Below, piece after piece: positions 1 through 8,487 of a stretch of 64,000 nt of DNA; the first letter of the stretch is position 1, and every line of letters starts with the position of its first letter. The notes beneath the pieces were generated by a model that was given only the letters and a program-made list of their open reading frames with translations, was not told the DNA's origin and searched no databases. Location: assembly GCA_903858815.1 (NCBI GenBank), contig CAIOKE010000311.1, positions 1-64,000 of the forward strand. Direction: 5' to 3'. Made by a program: the position numbers and the translations under genes. Source of the DNA: an uncultured Planctomycetaceae bacterium (lineage in GTDB: Bacteria > Planctomycetota > Planctomycetia > Planctomycetales > Planctomycetaceae).

Positions 1-164
1 CAGAACGAACCAGCGAATATAATACCTCGTCCCGCTCATCCACCACGTCAAACAGCTCTTCCCGCAACCCTGCACCCTCCCTGAATCCCCTCACGCTGTA
101 ATCGACAACCCGGCCAGAAGTCCGACTGCTGGAGCCTCCAATCCGCCCACTTCCAAATCGCCGC

Positions 165-2201
165 TTACAGTTTCGGCACCCGCATCTGCGCCTCGCTGCG
201 ACGCCCCGTCGGATCCCACAATCGATCACCGACGTTGAAACCAAAACCCAGATTCAACTCGGTCTGGGCACGCTGAGCCCACGGCGTCCCGGGATGATCA
301 GCTATCACAGTCTGCATCCGCTCAACGGCAGCTGTCTCTTCCGTCTTCACCATCTCAAGGTATTCATCACGAGTCATCTTCATCTGGAAGGCTTTCGCCA
401 GACGGTCAAACTGCTGCTCGTCCGGTAAAATCGGCTTCCCTCCCCACCAGAAATTCCACTCGTTCGACTTCGGATTCTTCGGCTGAGGCATATTGTTCGC
501 ATGCTGATCCATGGCCAGCAGATACTGATACAGTCGCAGCCGGAACACATACAACTGTGCCAGGGCCAAATCATAACTGGCACGCCATCGCAGCGATGCT
601 TCCTGCGAACGCAGAGGCTTGATACTCTCCAGCTCGCCGATCGCCACCTGACACAGATTCATCGATCGAGCTGCCTTCCCCACCTCCGCTAATGCCTCTG
701 TCCGAAACTCCGCCGGTAACAGCTTGAAATGCTCGTTCCTGAGATTCAACTGAGCATCATGACGGTCGAATAACAGCTTGTCCTCGTTCGGATTCAGCGT
801 GGCAATCACCTGCCACAAAACGTTGCGAAAGCGACTGGAACCACGCTGCTGTACGTACGCTGGACGCGCCAGCAGGTCCGGCTGATACTCACGCATTGCC
901 AGAAAATCATACTTCCGCCGATCGTTCGCCCCCATGCCCACCAGAGTCGTCTCTTCGCCGGGCAGCACAAAGAAAATTCCACCCGTCTCGCGAGCGATCC
1001 GGACCTGCTCGTAAGGACCAAACCCGGAATTCTGCACGTCCCATCGAGTATGCAGACCGTTCCACTGCAGACATTCAGGAAATGGAGTCTCCGGGCCACG
1101 GCGAATCCGAATCCAGAACTCCTCCTTCGTCGGTTCGTCAACCCAGCGCTGATGAGCATACGGAAAACCAAAAGTACTCTCACGGCCAAGGAAATAGACC
1201 GGCGCTTTCGCGTTCCGCGCCTGAGCCACTGCTTCTTCCACAAACTGACCGTCATCACCAGACTCGTCTGATACCACGATCACCGCCAGCTTCCGCTTGC
1301 CACGCACCGCCGTCTGCTTGTACTTGTTGATCACCAGCGCTATCGACTGACACATATTCTCCTGACCACTCTGGTCAATCGGAACCCTGTCGATCGCTGC
1401 CTTTACCTGCTCTACGTCAGACGTTGGTCGCGGTGTCCACTCATGAACCTCAGCACCATAGCTGGCGACCACGGTCAGCAACTGGTCACCGCCACCCTTC
1501 TTCAGTTCACCATCCTGCTGGGCCGCAACACCCAGTTCCTCATACACACGCTGATAGTTCTCACGGATCTCCTTACGGTCATCTGCCAGACTACCCGATT
1601 CATCAAACAACCAGACCACCGTAACCTTGCCCTGACGCATCATTCGCACCACTTCCTGCGTAATGATGCCCATCGCCGCGCCATACCCCTCTACCATCGC
1701 GCCGACTTCACCAGTGATTTCACCCTCGCCAAGATCCTCCGCCAGGATCTCGTCAGATGGCACCGCCAGCCCGGATACCACCGGACGGATACTCATCTCC
1801 TTCATCACCGCGGCCTTCTGCACATTGACCGCCGTTGCCACCGGTTGTGCTGCAGCCCCAACTGCAGTCGATGGTGTCCCACCAGCAATCACGTTCAGTG
1901 TCTCAGCAGGGGCCGTATCCAGATCCAGATCGCGAGTCATCTCTTCCTGAGGTATCTCCTCAGAAAATACAGACTCCAGCATCAGGTCCAGCCCCTGAGA
2001 TGCCACTGCCCGCTGAAGCAACGCCAGCCCAAACAGGACTGCAGCGTTGACCAGCAGCGAAACCACCACCGATGGAAGATTCTTGCGGAGCGCAGCTGAC
2101 ACGGCAAATCTCCTGAAATTCTCTGCAAACACAGCCGGCAAGTGAGGAAGGTCGATCAGGAACCACAGTGCCTTCGCCAGTTTCGAGAATCTAACCCGCA
2201 T
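165..2201 (-). CDS. vWA-domain membrane protein
   Basis: This gene encodes a predicted 678-residue membrane-anchored protein of unknown partner. A hydrophobic segment near residues 43-65 is probably a single membrane anchor. A Pro/Ala/Thr-rich linker follows, then a vWA domain with a MIDAS-like DESGS motif preceded by a hydrophobic strand. The C-terminal third is helical and Trp/Arg-rich, ending in TPR-like alpha segments. I chose the ATG at 2201 because the sequence upstream of it in frame is Cys/Arg-rich and unlike a coding N terminus; a longer start at 2354 is possible. It is divergent from the 107-residue gene, with about 255 bases between them. vWA domains usually bind protein ligands through a metal ion. 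The specific role here is unknown. Confidence 0.75.
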   Translation of the reverse strand: MRVRFSKLAKALWFLIDLPHLPAVFAENFRRFAVSAALRKNLPSVVVSLLVNAAVLFGLALLQRAVASQGLDLMLESVFSEEIPQEEMTRDLDLDTAPAETLNVIAGGTPSTAVGAAAQPVATAVNVQKAAVMKEMSIRPVVSGLAVPSDEILAEDLGEGEITGEVGAMVEGYGAAMGIITQEVVRMMRQGKVTVVWLFDESGSLADDRKEIRENYQRVYEELGVAAQQDGELKKGGGDQLLTVVASYGAEVHEWTPRPTSDVEQVKAAIDRVPIDQSGQENMCQSIALVINKYKQTAVRGKRKLAVIVVSDESGDDGQFVEEAVAQARNAKAPVYFLGRESTFGFPYAHQRWVDEPTKEEFWIRIRRGPETPFPECLQWNGLHTRWDVQNSGFGPYEQVRIARETGGIFFVLPGEETTLVGMGANDRRKYDFLAMREYQPDLLARPAYVQQRGSSRFRNVLWQVIATLNPNEDKLLFDRHDAQLNLRNEHFKLLPAEFRTEALAEVGKAARSMNLCQVAIGELESIKPLRSQEASLRWRASYDLALAQLYVFRLRLYQYLLAMDQHANNMPQPKNPKSNEWNFWWGGKPILPDEQQFDRLAKAFQMKMTRDEYLEMVKTEETAAVERMQTVIADHPGTPWAQRAQTELNLGFGFNVGDRLWDPTGRRSEAQMRVPKL

Positions 2202-2456
2202 TCTGCGATGCAGTAACCATCTGTTCAAGCCAAACCACGGCGAAATACAGCAACGCAGACCGAAAACCGCGATATTCGTCGAATTTTCCCCACAACTCCC
2301 CCGCGATATTCGTTCGACCAATCCCTGCAGCCCTGTTACAGTCCCGCAGGCCAAACAACTGCTTCTGCACTAATCAAGCATTCAGGCTCACCCGCAACCC
2401 AACGACAGCAGGCAATTGCCCCCCCACACCCCACACACAGGTATTCAGGTCAGGTC

Positions 2457-2780
2457 ATGCCACTGTTCGAAATTGAGACCGAAGCCCATATTATGATCGG
2501 CTGGGCCAACAGCCTCGAACAGGCTGAACACCTCGCAGCCAAACACTATCCTGACGAAAAAATCGTCCGCATCACTCGACGACCACGCGACTTATGGGTG
2601 ATCTCCAAGGGCCTGCTTGGACTGGGTGACAAAACACGTCCCTGCGATGTCGCCCGCGATTGCCTCGCGCGGGCCTCCGGAGACAAACTCCACGCCATCC
2701 GGCTCTACATGCTGGAGACCGGTGCTGACCTGAATACGGCCCGCAAGGCCATCGAAGCCAACATGTCCATCGGCTGGTAA
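2457..2780 (+). CDS. small protein with L7/L12 C-terminal-like motif
   Basis: This is a 107-residue soluble protein with no signal peptide or membrane segment. I do not recognise the whole protein. The last ~35 residues (GDKLHAIRLYMLETGADL and the helix after it) resemble the helix-turn-helix part of the ribosomal L7/L12 C-terminal domain, a motif that recurs in small bacterial proteins. The first half is beta/alpha with a conserved-looking WVISKGLLGLGD stretch. The start at 2457 is preceded by AGGTCAGGTC, a plausible ribosome-binding site. It lies just upstream of the large membrane protein at 2907 and may be its co-transcribed neighbour. Function is unknown. Confidence 0.7.
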   Translation: MPLFEIETEAHIMIGWANSLEQAEHLAAKHYPDEKIVRITRRPRDLWVISKGLLGLGDKTRPCDVARDCLARASGDKLHAIRLYMLETGADLNTARKAIEANMSIGW

Positions 2781-2906
2781 GCCAATTCCCCCCGTTTTTC
2801 CCGGTTTTTCACTCCCCATACACGGCCTCTTGTCTTAGACTTGCACCGGCCTTTTCGTGCTCCCTCCCAGGTACTGTTGACCCGCAGGGCAGAAACGTTG
2901 TCCGTC

Positions 2907-5900
2907 ATGTCACAGCCCACGCTGCAACTCCCCAACGAAACTCGCCACTCACTGCTGGCCTACCGGCGGCTCGTCCGCCGTATCAAGATCGCAGAAACTC
3001 TGCTGTCCGCCACCTGCGGCCTGTTCGCAGCATGGCTCGCCCTGTTCGCAGTCGAGCGATTTATCGATACCAGCCCGCTCGCCCGCTTTGCCGTTCTGCT
3101 GGTCAGCACGGCCGGCTTCTCACTGCTGCTCCCCGCACGCCTGCACCGCTGGGTCTGGCAGACTCGGCGGCTCGAACAGGTCGCACAACTCCTCAAACGA
3201 CGCCACCCCGCACTCGGTGATCAACTGCTGGGCGTCGTGGAACTGGTCAACAACGGACTTCCCGCCTCAACCAGCCTCAGACTGGCACAAGCTGCCGTTG
3301 AACAGGTCAATCAGACAGTTCGAGGACGCGACTTTTCCGATGCTGTCCCCCAGCCTCGACATCTCCGCTGGGCACTCGCTGCTGCTGCCCCCACTGGCGT
3401 CGTCCTGCTGCTGTTCGTCGTCGTACCCGCCGCTGGCTGGAACACCACGCTGCGCTGGCTGCTCCCATGGTCCGGCATCGATCGATACACATTCGCCTCT
3501 GTCCAGCCCGTCCCGGAATCGCTCGTCGTTCCACATGGTGAAGACGTCCAATTCCAGTTGCTGCTTCAACAGCAGTCCCGCTGGCGACCACAACAGGCCT
3601 CAGCCGCCGTCGCCGGACGCCAACTGGCCGCGCCACTCAACGCCGATCAATACACCTTCAGCCTGCCCGCGCGAACCCAGATGGATACTTTGCAACTGCG
3701 AGTCGGGGACTGGACCGGACAGATTCAGCTGCAGGTCGCTGAACGACCGGAACTCAAATCGGCTGCAGCACTCGTCACACTTCCCGCTTACCTGCAGTAC
3801 AGCCATCCGGTTCGCATGGACATCCGCGGTGGCGCCGTCTCCATCCTGACAGGTTCACACGCTACCATCGAAGCGGAAGTTACTCGCGATCTCACCAGCG
3901 CCTCCATCAATGGACAACCCGCTACCGTCCGGAAATCTGTACTGCAGTCGGCACAAGTCCCGGTCAACGCACCCGAAACGCTCGAACTGCAATGGCAGGA
4001 TGTCCTCGGACTGGCCGCTCGCAACGCTTTCAAAGTTCAGGTCAACGCTGTTACCGACCGCCAGCCCGAAGTCCAGCTCCGCGCCCTCGAACCACAGGCT
4101 GTCGTGCTCGATACCGATGCCGTCAAATTCGATCTCCAGTCACGCGACGATTTCGGACTGCGACAGGTCGGACTGGAATGGCGCGGTATCCCGGATCCCG
4201 TCAACAATCCGGAACCTCAGACCGGCAGCCGCATTGTGGAATCCGGTTCCCCCGAACTGCTGAAAGCCGGTGGACAGACAGTGTTCTGCGCTGCGACAGA
4301 GCATGTGCCCGCCCAGACACTGGAACTGCGAGCGTGGGCTGAAGATTACCTCGACGGACGCGGTCGAATCTACTCCTCACCCATCCTGATCCACGTCATG
4401 ACGGCCGAACAGCACGCCGTCTGGCTGATGGAACAGCTTCGTCGCTGGGCTGGTACTGCCGATGATGTCTACGAAGAAGAAATGCGGCTGCACGATGTCA
4501 ATCGCCAGATTCGACAGATGGCACCCGAACAGTTCGATCAGCCAACTGTCCGCAGACAGATCGAACAGCAGGCCGCAGCTGAAAAAGCCAACGGACAACG
4601 TCTGGACGCCGTCGTGATGCAGGGCGAAGATCTGATTCGTCAGGCCATGCGCAATCGCGAATTCCTTGCAGGCCACGTCGAAACATGGGCTCAGGGACTG
4701 CAGAAACTGCAGGATATTTCGCAGAATCGTATGCCTTCCGTCTCAAGGCTGCTGTCGCAGGCGGCTGCCTCCCGATCCAGCTCGCAACTCCAACCCAAAG
4801 GCAATCAGGTCCCGCAGATCACTGATGTGGAATCCGGTTTCAATCCTCCCGCAGACAATCCCGCCGCACAGCAGCAGCCAGGTAACAAACCCGCCAATTC
4901 ACGACTCGGTTTGCCCTCAACCGTTGTCCAGGGAGGTCCCCAGCAGCCCCCTGGTCAGACACCGCCCGCAGCCGATCAGCCGATGGAGCAGTCCGTTCAT
5001 CAGCAGGCCGATCTGCTGGCCGAATTCCTCAAAGTCCGCGAACAGCTGCAGATGATCCTCGATGACCTTGAAGACAGTACGTTCGTCAAGCGATTCAAAG
5101 CCGCATCCCGCGAACAGCTGGCAGTCGCCGAAAGCCTGAATCGGAACCTTTACGATGGCTTCGGAGTCCAGCAGGGAAAAGCCGCCCAGCCCGTCGATAA
5201 AGCCAATGCCTCTGCCGCTGCCCGCGAAACGGCCCAGAGCCAGAAACTGCGGATTATCCAGGATGACCTGCAGGCCTACGCAGACCGCCGCAATGAAGCC
5301 AAATTCGTACGCATCCTGCAGGAAATGGAAGACCAGGATGCCGTCACAAAAGTCGCTGCGATCAGCGATGTCATTCGCAGTAACCGGACCGGTGAATCCA
5401 TTTCCCGCGCAGAACTGTGGGCCGATACTCTTGATCGCTGGGCCGAAGAACTGGTGTCACCGTCCAGATGCGGCCAGTGCAAACCGGGGAAAAGTGGCAG
5501 CCTGCCACCCGAAATTATTCTTGAGGTCATGCGGATCCTCGAAGGTGAAATGGATCTTCGCGAACAAACTCGTGCGGCACAGAAAGCCATTGACGAAACA
5601 GAACGCTGGAAGCAGGCCACCAGACAGCTGTCCGCTGCCCAGCAAAGCCTCTATGAACGCACGTCCGATGTCATCACCGATATCGAGGCACTCCCGGAGG
5701 GACTTGAAAAATTCGGACGCGAAATCGCCCTGCTGGAAGCTGTGGGGAATGCCATGGGTGATGCATGGAACCTGCTGCAGAAACCACAGACCGATGGTCC
5801 CACCATCGCAGCCGAAACTGAAGCCATCGAACTGCTGCTGCAGACACGCCGCGCTAATCCACGTAGTGGTGGCGGTGGTGGTGGGTCAAGTCCCGGTGGT

Positions 5901-6077
5901 GGCGGCAGCGGGTCGACTGATCAGGCCGCTCTGGAACACTTCGGACCGGACGCAGATGCGGCCGCCGTTGTCCAGGAACGCGGAGTCCAGCAGACGACTG
6001 GAAACACCAGTGAAGACATTCCAACAGAATACCGCGAGGGCATTGACGCCTTCTTCAACGCAATTGATGGTCGCTGA
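2907..6077 (+). CDS. large membrane protein, DUF4175-like architecture
   Basis: A predicted 1056-residue protein. Two hydrophobic segments near residues 30-50 and 58-76, and a third near 155-178, place the N terminus in the membrane. A long beta-rich region follows (about 190-490). The rest is a long helical, Gln/Ala/Glu-rich section with coiled-coil character. A poly-Gly/Ser stretch near residues 985-1005 precedes a short acidic tail. The layout resembles DUF4175-type proteins common in planctomycetes. I chose the ATG at 2907 (MSQPTLQLP) because the upstream extension to 2841 looks non-coding. It ends three bases before the cyclase gene starts, so the two are probably one transcript. Biochemical function is unknown. 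Confidence 0.8.
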   Translation: MSQPTLQLPNETRHSLLAYRRLVRRIKIAETLLSATCGLFAAWLALFAVERFIDTSPLARFAVLLVSTAGFSLLLPARLHRWVWQTRRLEQVAQLLKRRHPALGDQLLGVVELVNNGLPASTSLRLAQAAVEQVNQTVRGRDFSDAVPQPRHLRWALAAAAPTGVVLLLFVVVPAAGWNTTLRWLLPWSGIDRYTFASVQPVPESLVVPHGEDVQFQLLLQQQSRWRPQQASAAVAGRQLAAPLNADQYTFSLPARTQMDTLQLRVGDWTGQIQLQVAERPELKSAAALVTLPAYLQYSHPVRMDIRGGAVSILTGSHATIEAEVTRDLTSASINGQPATVRKSVLQSAQVPVNAPETLELQWQDVLGLAARNAFKVQVNAVTDRQPEVQLRALEPQAVVLDTDAVKFDLQSRDDFGLRQVGLEWRGIPDPVNNPEPQTGSRIVESGSPELLKAGGQTVFCAATEHVPAQTLELRAWAEDYLDGRGRIYSSPILIHVMTAEQHAVWLMEQLRRWAGTADDVYEEEMRLHDVNRQIRQMAPEQFDQPTVRRQIEQQAAAEKANGQRLDAVVMQGEDLIRQAMRNREFLAGHVETWAQGLQKLQDISQNRMPSVSRLLSQAAASRSSSQLQPKGNQVPQITDVESGFNPPADNPAAQQQPGNKPANSRLGLPSTVVQGGPQQPPGQTPPAADQPMEQSVHQQADLLAEFLKVREQLQMILDDLEDSTFVKRFKAASREQLAVAESLNRNLYDGFGVQQGKAAQPVDKANASAAARETAQSQKLRIIQDDLQAYADRRNEAKFVRILQEMEDQDAVTKVAAISDVIRSNRTGESISRAELWADTLDRWAEELVSPSRCGQCKPGKSGSLPPEIILEVMRILEGEMDLREQTRAAQKAIDETERWKQATRQLSAAQQSLYERTSDVITDIEALPEGLEKFGREIALLEAVGNAMGDAWNLLQKPQTDGPTIAAETEAIELLLQTRRANPRSGGGGGGSSPGGGGSGSTDQAALEHFGPDADAAAVVQERGVQQTTGNTSEDIPTEYREGIDAFFNAIDGR

Positions 6078-6080
6078 CAG

Positions 6081-7889
6081 ATGCCGCTGCAGGTAAAAAT
6101 CACTGATGGCGATGTGCTGCTGTTCGAAGGACAGCTGCAGGGGTTGCTGGAATTCGGTCGCCAGCAGCAGGGCGAATCAGGTCCCGGCTCCGTTCAGCAG
6201 TCCGCTGGCACGACACGCATTGTTATGGCAGCGCTCGACAACAAAAAGGTAGCCCGCCGACAGCTGCAGACGCTCAGAACAGCCGGCAACTCCGTTCGCC
6301 TCAGCAATATCAGCACGTCGGTCGACCTGCGGATTGAACAGCACGGATCACTGGAATCCGGGCGGACCGCTGAACTGCCACTTCCCGTCGGACTCACGTT
6401 TCCCTCCGGCCATACGGTGACGCTCAGCATTCCGCCCGTTGTCTCGCGCGAAGATTCCGGACTGGAAAGTCTGGCCAGCATCAGTATGGCCCCCGGGCAG
6501 ATGCTGGACTTCTCTGACGAATTTGCCCGGCCACTGCAGGTTGACGACGCGGCCTCAGACGCCGGACTGGGCCATATCCTGCGAGTCCTGCAGGAGACTA
6601 TGGAAGTCTTTCGCAATGCGCGAAACGTCGAAGGACTGTACGCCGCTGCGGTCAATGGGGCCGTTCGAGTCGTCGGATTCGATTCTGCTCGAGTCCTGCT
6701 GTACATCAATGAACAGTGGGTACAGGTTCGCGATCTGCACTCGGACGGACGGCCCTCCAGTAGCTGGGTGTTGCAGGAAGTTCTGCAGCATTGCAGAACT
6801 TTCTGGACCTCCGGAACATTTCGTCCCACTGCCAGTGTCGCTCGCCTCGATGCTGTGATTGCCTCGCCAATCCTCAGTCGCGAAGGTCAGGTCATCGGCG
6901 TGCTGTACGGTGAACGAGTACCTGAAAGTGCACTCAGTATCGCCACCGATATCTCGCGCATGGACGCATACCTGATGGAACTGCTGGCTTTCGCCCTCGC
7001 AGCCGAACTGGATCGACAGCAGCAGGAAGCTGAAGCCCAGCGAAATCAGACATTGTTTGCTCAGTTCTTTTCGTCCAGCCTCGCTCGACACCTCAAGGAC
7101 AACCCGGACCTGCTGGCCGGACAGGAAGTTGAAGTCTCAGTCATCTTCTGCGACGTGCGACGCTTCAGCGCCATCAGTGAAGTGGTGGATGCACAGACAA
7201 TCTTCGCCTTCATCAATGATGTGATCGGCGCCGTCTCGGAATGTATCGACGCGGAGGGCGGGGTGATCGTTGATTATGTCGGTGACGCCGTCATGGGTAT
7301 GTTCGGCGCACCACAGACCCAACCCGATCACGCTGTTCGTGCTGCAAAAGCCGCACAGGCGATGCTGGCACGAAGGCCAGCACTGACCGCGAAATGGAGA
7401 GAGATCATCAAAGAAGATGTCGATTTCTCAATCGGCATCAATTCAGGCAAAGCACGTGCCGGGAATTCAGGGTCCACCTACCGCTTCAAATACGGCCCCC
7501 TCGGACGCGAAGTCAACCTCGCCAGCAGAATTCAGGGAGTCACAAAGCAGCTGCAGACACGGATCCTGCTGTCCAAAGCCACAGCATGCGGACTGGGGCC
7601 CGATTTCATCAGACGACGGCTGTGCAGTGTACGCGTTGTCAATATGCAGGAACCAGTCGAACTGTACGAACTGAATGACTCCGGCAGCCTCGAACTGAAC
7701 CAGCGCTACGAACAGGCCCTGCAGCTGTTTGAAAACGGCGAACTGAAAAAAGCAGCTCGACAGCTGGGCGAAATCTCAGAAGCATGGCCTGATGACGGCC
7801 CCACTCTCGTACTGCTGTCTCGAGTTGTCAATGCAATGCTGGAAGGTGGCGATCACTGCGATACCGTCTGGAACCTCAGTCGTAAATAA
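6081..7889 (+). CDS. FHA-GAF class III adenylate/guanylate cyclase
   Basis: A 602-residue soluble signalling protein that should convert ATP (or GTP) to a cyclic nucleotide. Residues ~1-125 look like an FHA domain (EFGRQ, later VARRQL), which in other proteins binds phosphothreonine peptides. Residues ~180-310 look like a GAF sensor domain. Residues ~345-540 are a class III cyclase catalytic domain, with both metal-binding aspartates visible in FCDVRRFS and VDYVGDAVMGMFG and the later GINSGKA and GREVNLASRIQG motifs. The C-terminal ~60 residues are helical. It follows the large membrane protein by three bases, so FHA-mediated sensing of an envelope or kinase signal is a reasonable inference. 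ATP versus GTP preference cannot be judged. Confidence 0.92.
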   Translation: MPLQVKITDGDVLLFEGQLQGLLEFGRQQQGESGPGSVQQSAGTTRIVMAALDNKKVARRQLQTLRTAGNSVRLSNISTSVDLRIEQHGSLESGRTAELPLPVGLTFPSGHTVTLSIPPVVSREDSGLESLASISMAPGQMLDFSDEFARPLQVDDAASDAGLGHILRVLQETMEVFRNARNVEGLYAAAVNGAVRVVGFDSARVLLYINEQWVQVRDLHSDGRPSSSWVLQEVLQHCRTFWTSGTFRPTASVARLDAVIASPILSREGQVIGVLYGERVPESALSIATDISRMDAYLMELLAFALAAELDRQQQEAEAQRNQTLFAQFFSSSLARHLKDNPDLLAGQEVEVSVIFCDVRRFSAISEVVDAQTIFAFINDVIGAVSECIDAEGGVIVDYVGDAVMGMFGAPQTQPDHAVRAAKAAQAMLARRPALTAKWREIIKEDVDFSIGINSGKARAGNSGSTYRFKYGPLGREVNLASRIQGVTKQLQTRILLSKATACGLGPDFIRRRLCSVRVVNMQEPVELYELNDSGSLELNQRYEQALQLFENGELKKAARQLGEISEAWPDDGPTLVLLSRVVNAMLEGGDHCDTVWNLSRK

Positions 7890-7949
7890 CCGCAACACCA
7901 CTGCCTCAGCCACACCCCTCGGATTTCCACTCACATTCACGCCCCGAAA

Positions 7950-7994
7950 CGCGAATGGCCCGCGGCAGATCAGATCTGTCGCAGGCCATTCGCG
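7950..7994. terminator. long hairpin between convergent genes
   Basis: An 11-bp outer stem (CGCGAATGGCC pairing with GGCCATTCGCG) encloses a second 8-bp stem with a 3-base loop, separated by a 2x2 internal loop. It sits midway between the convergent cyclase and csrA genes and would serve both strands. No T-run follows on either side, so it is a structural terminator candidate rather than a canonical intrinsic one. Confidence 0.6.
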
Positions 7995-8018
7995 CGGCAT
8001 TCGCTCGGAATTCGCTCT

Positions 8019-8207
8019 TCAGCCGACTTTCATCGCCGTTTGAGCATCCCGGCGAATCGCATCGTAAATCTCCTGACGATGCACGGTCACATCACGAGGT
8101 GCTTCGATGCCGATACGCACCTTGTCACCACGGACCTCCACTATCGTTACCCGAATGTTGTCACCAATCACAATCGTTTCGTCACTCTGACGAGATAGTA
8201 CCAGCAT
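8019..8207 (-). CDS. csrA: carbon storage regulator CsrA
   Basis: A 62-residue RNA-binding translational regulator. The N terminus MLVLSRQSDETIVIGD and the following IRVTIVEVRGDKVRIGIEAP are the hallmark of CsrA, which dimerises and binds GGA motifs in mRNA leaders. The family is usually 55-75 residues. The start at 8207 is decided by a near-perfect Shine-Dalgarno, AAGGAGG, six bases upstream. The reading frame continues open further upstream, but that part is not CsrA-like. It lies ~280 bases downstream of uvrB on the same strand, so it may have its own promoter. No flagellar genes, the frequent CsrA partners, are visible nearby. Confidence 0.97.
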   Translation of the reverse strand: MLVLSRQSDETIVIGDNIRVTIVEVRGDKVRIGIEAPRDVTVHRQEIYDAIRRDAQTAMKVG

Positions 8208-8216
8208 AGCAATCCT
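8208..8216 (-). promoter_or_regulatory. strong Shine-Dalgarno of csrA
   Basis: On the minus strand the sequence AAGGAGGATTGCT directly precedes the csrA ATG. This is the strongest ribosome-binding site I noticed in the window, and it fixes the csrA start against a longer in-frame ORF. Confidence 0.8.
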
Positions 8217-8487
8217 CCTTCGCTGCTGAAAATCGACCCCTGACAGACAGGAATTCAACGGATTTCCAGAGCGTGTCACAGGTGCACAGATCGGCAGGAA
8301 ACGCAGGCACGCAATACAAGGTCCAGCCCGCACAGCCGGAACAGACATCCCACCAATGTCAATCAAAATCCCTCACAGCACACCAAAAATCTGCACCACT
8401 CGATCGCTCAATCGATACATCCGGACCAGTTCCGCCTTTCCCCGAAATTCCCGGGCTTTCTACCAGTCCCGCTGAAGATCCAGCCGC

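Noticed and set aside
896..1330. Open frame on the plus strand inside the vWA gene
   Set aside because: Low-complexity shadow of the minus-strand vWA gene with no start context.
8208..8366. Longer csrA reading frame
   Set aside because: The upstream part is Cys/Pro-rich and unlike CsrA; the strong Shine-Dalgarno fixes the start at 8207.
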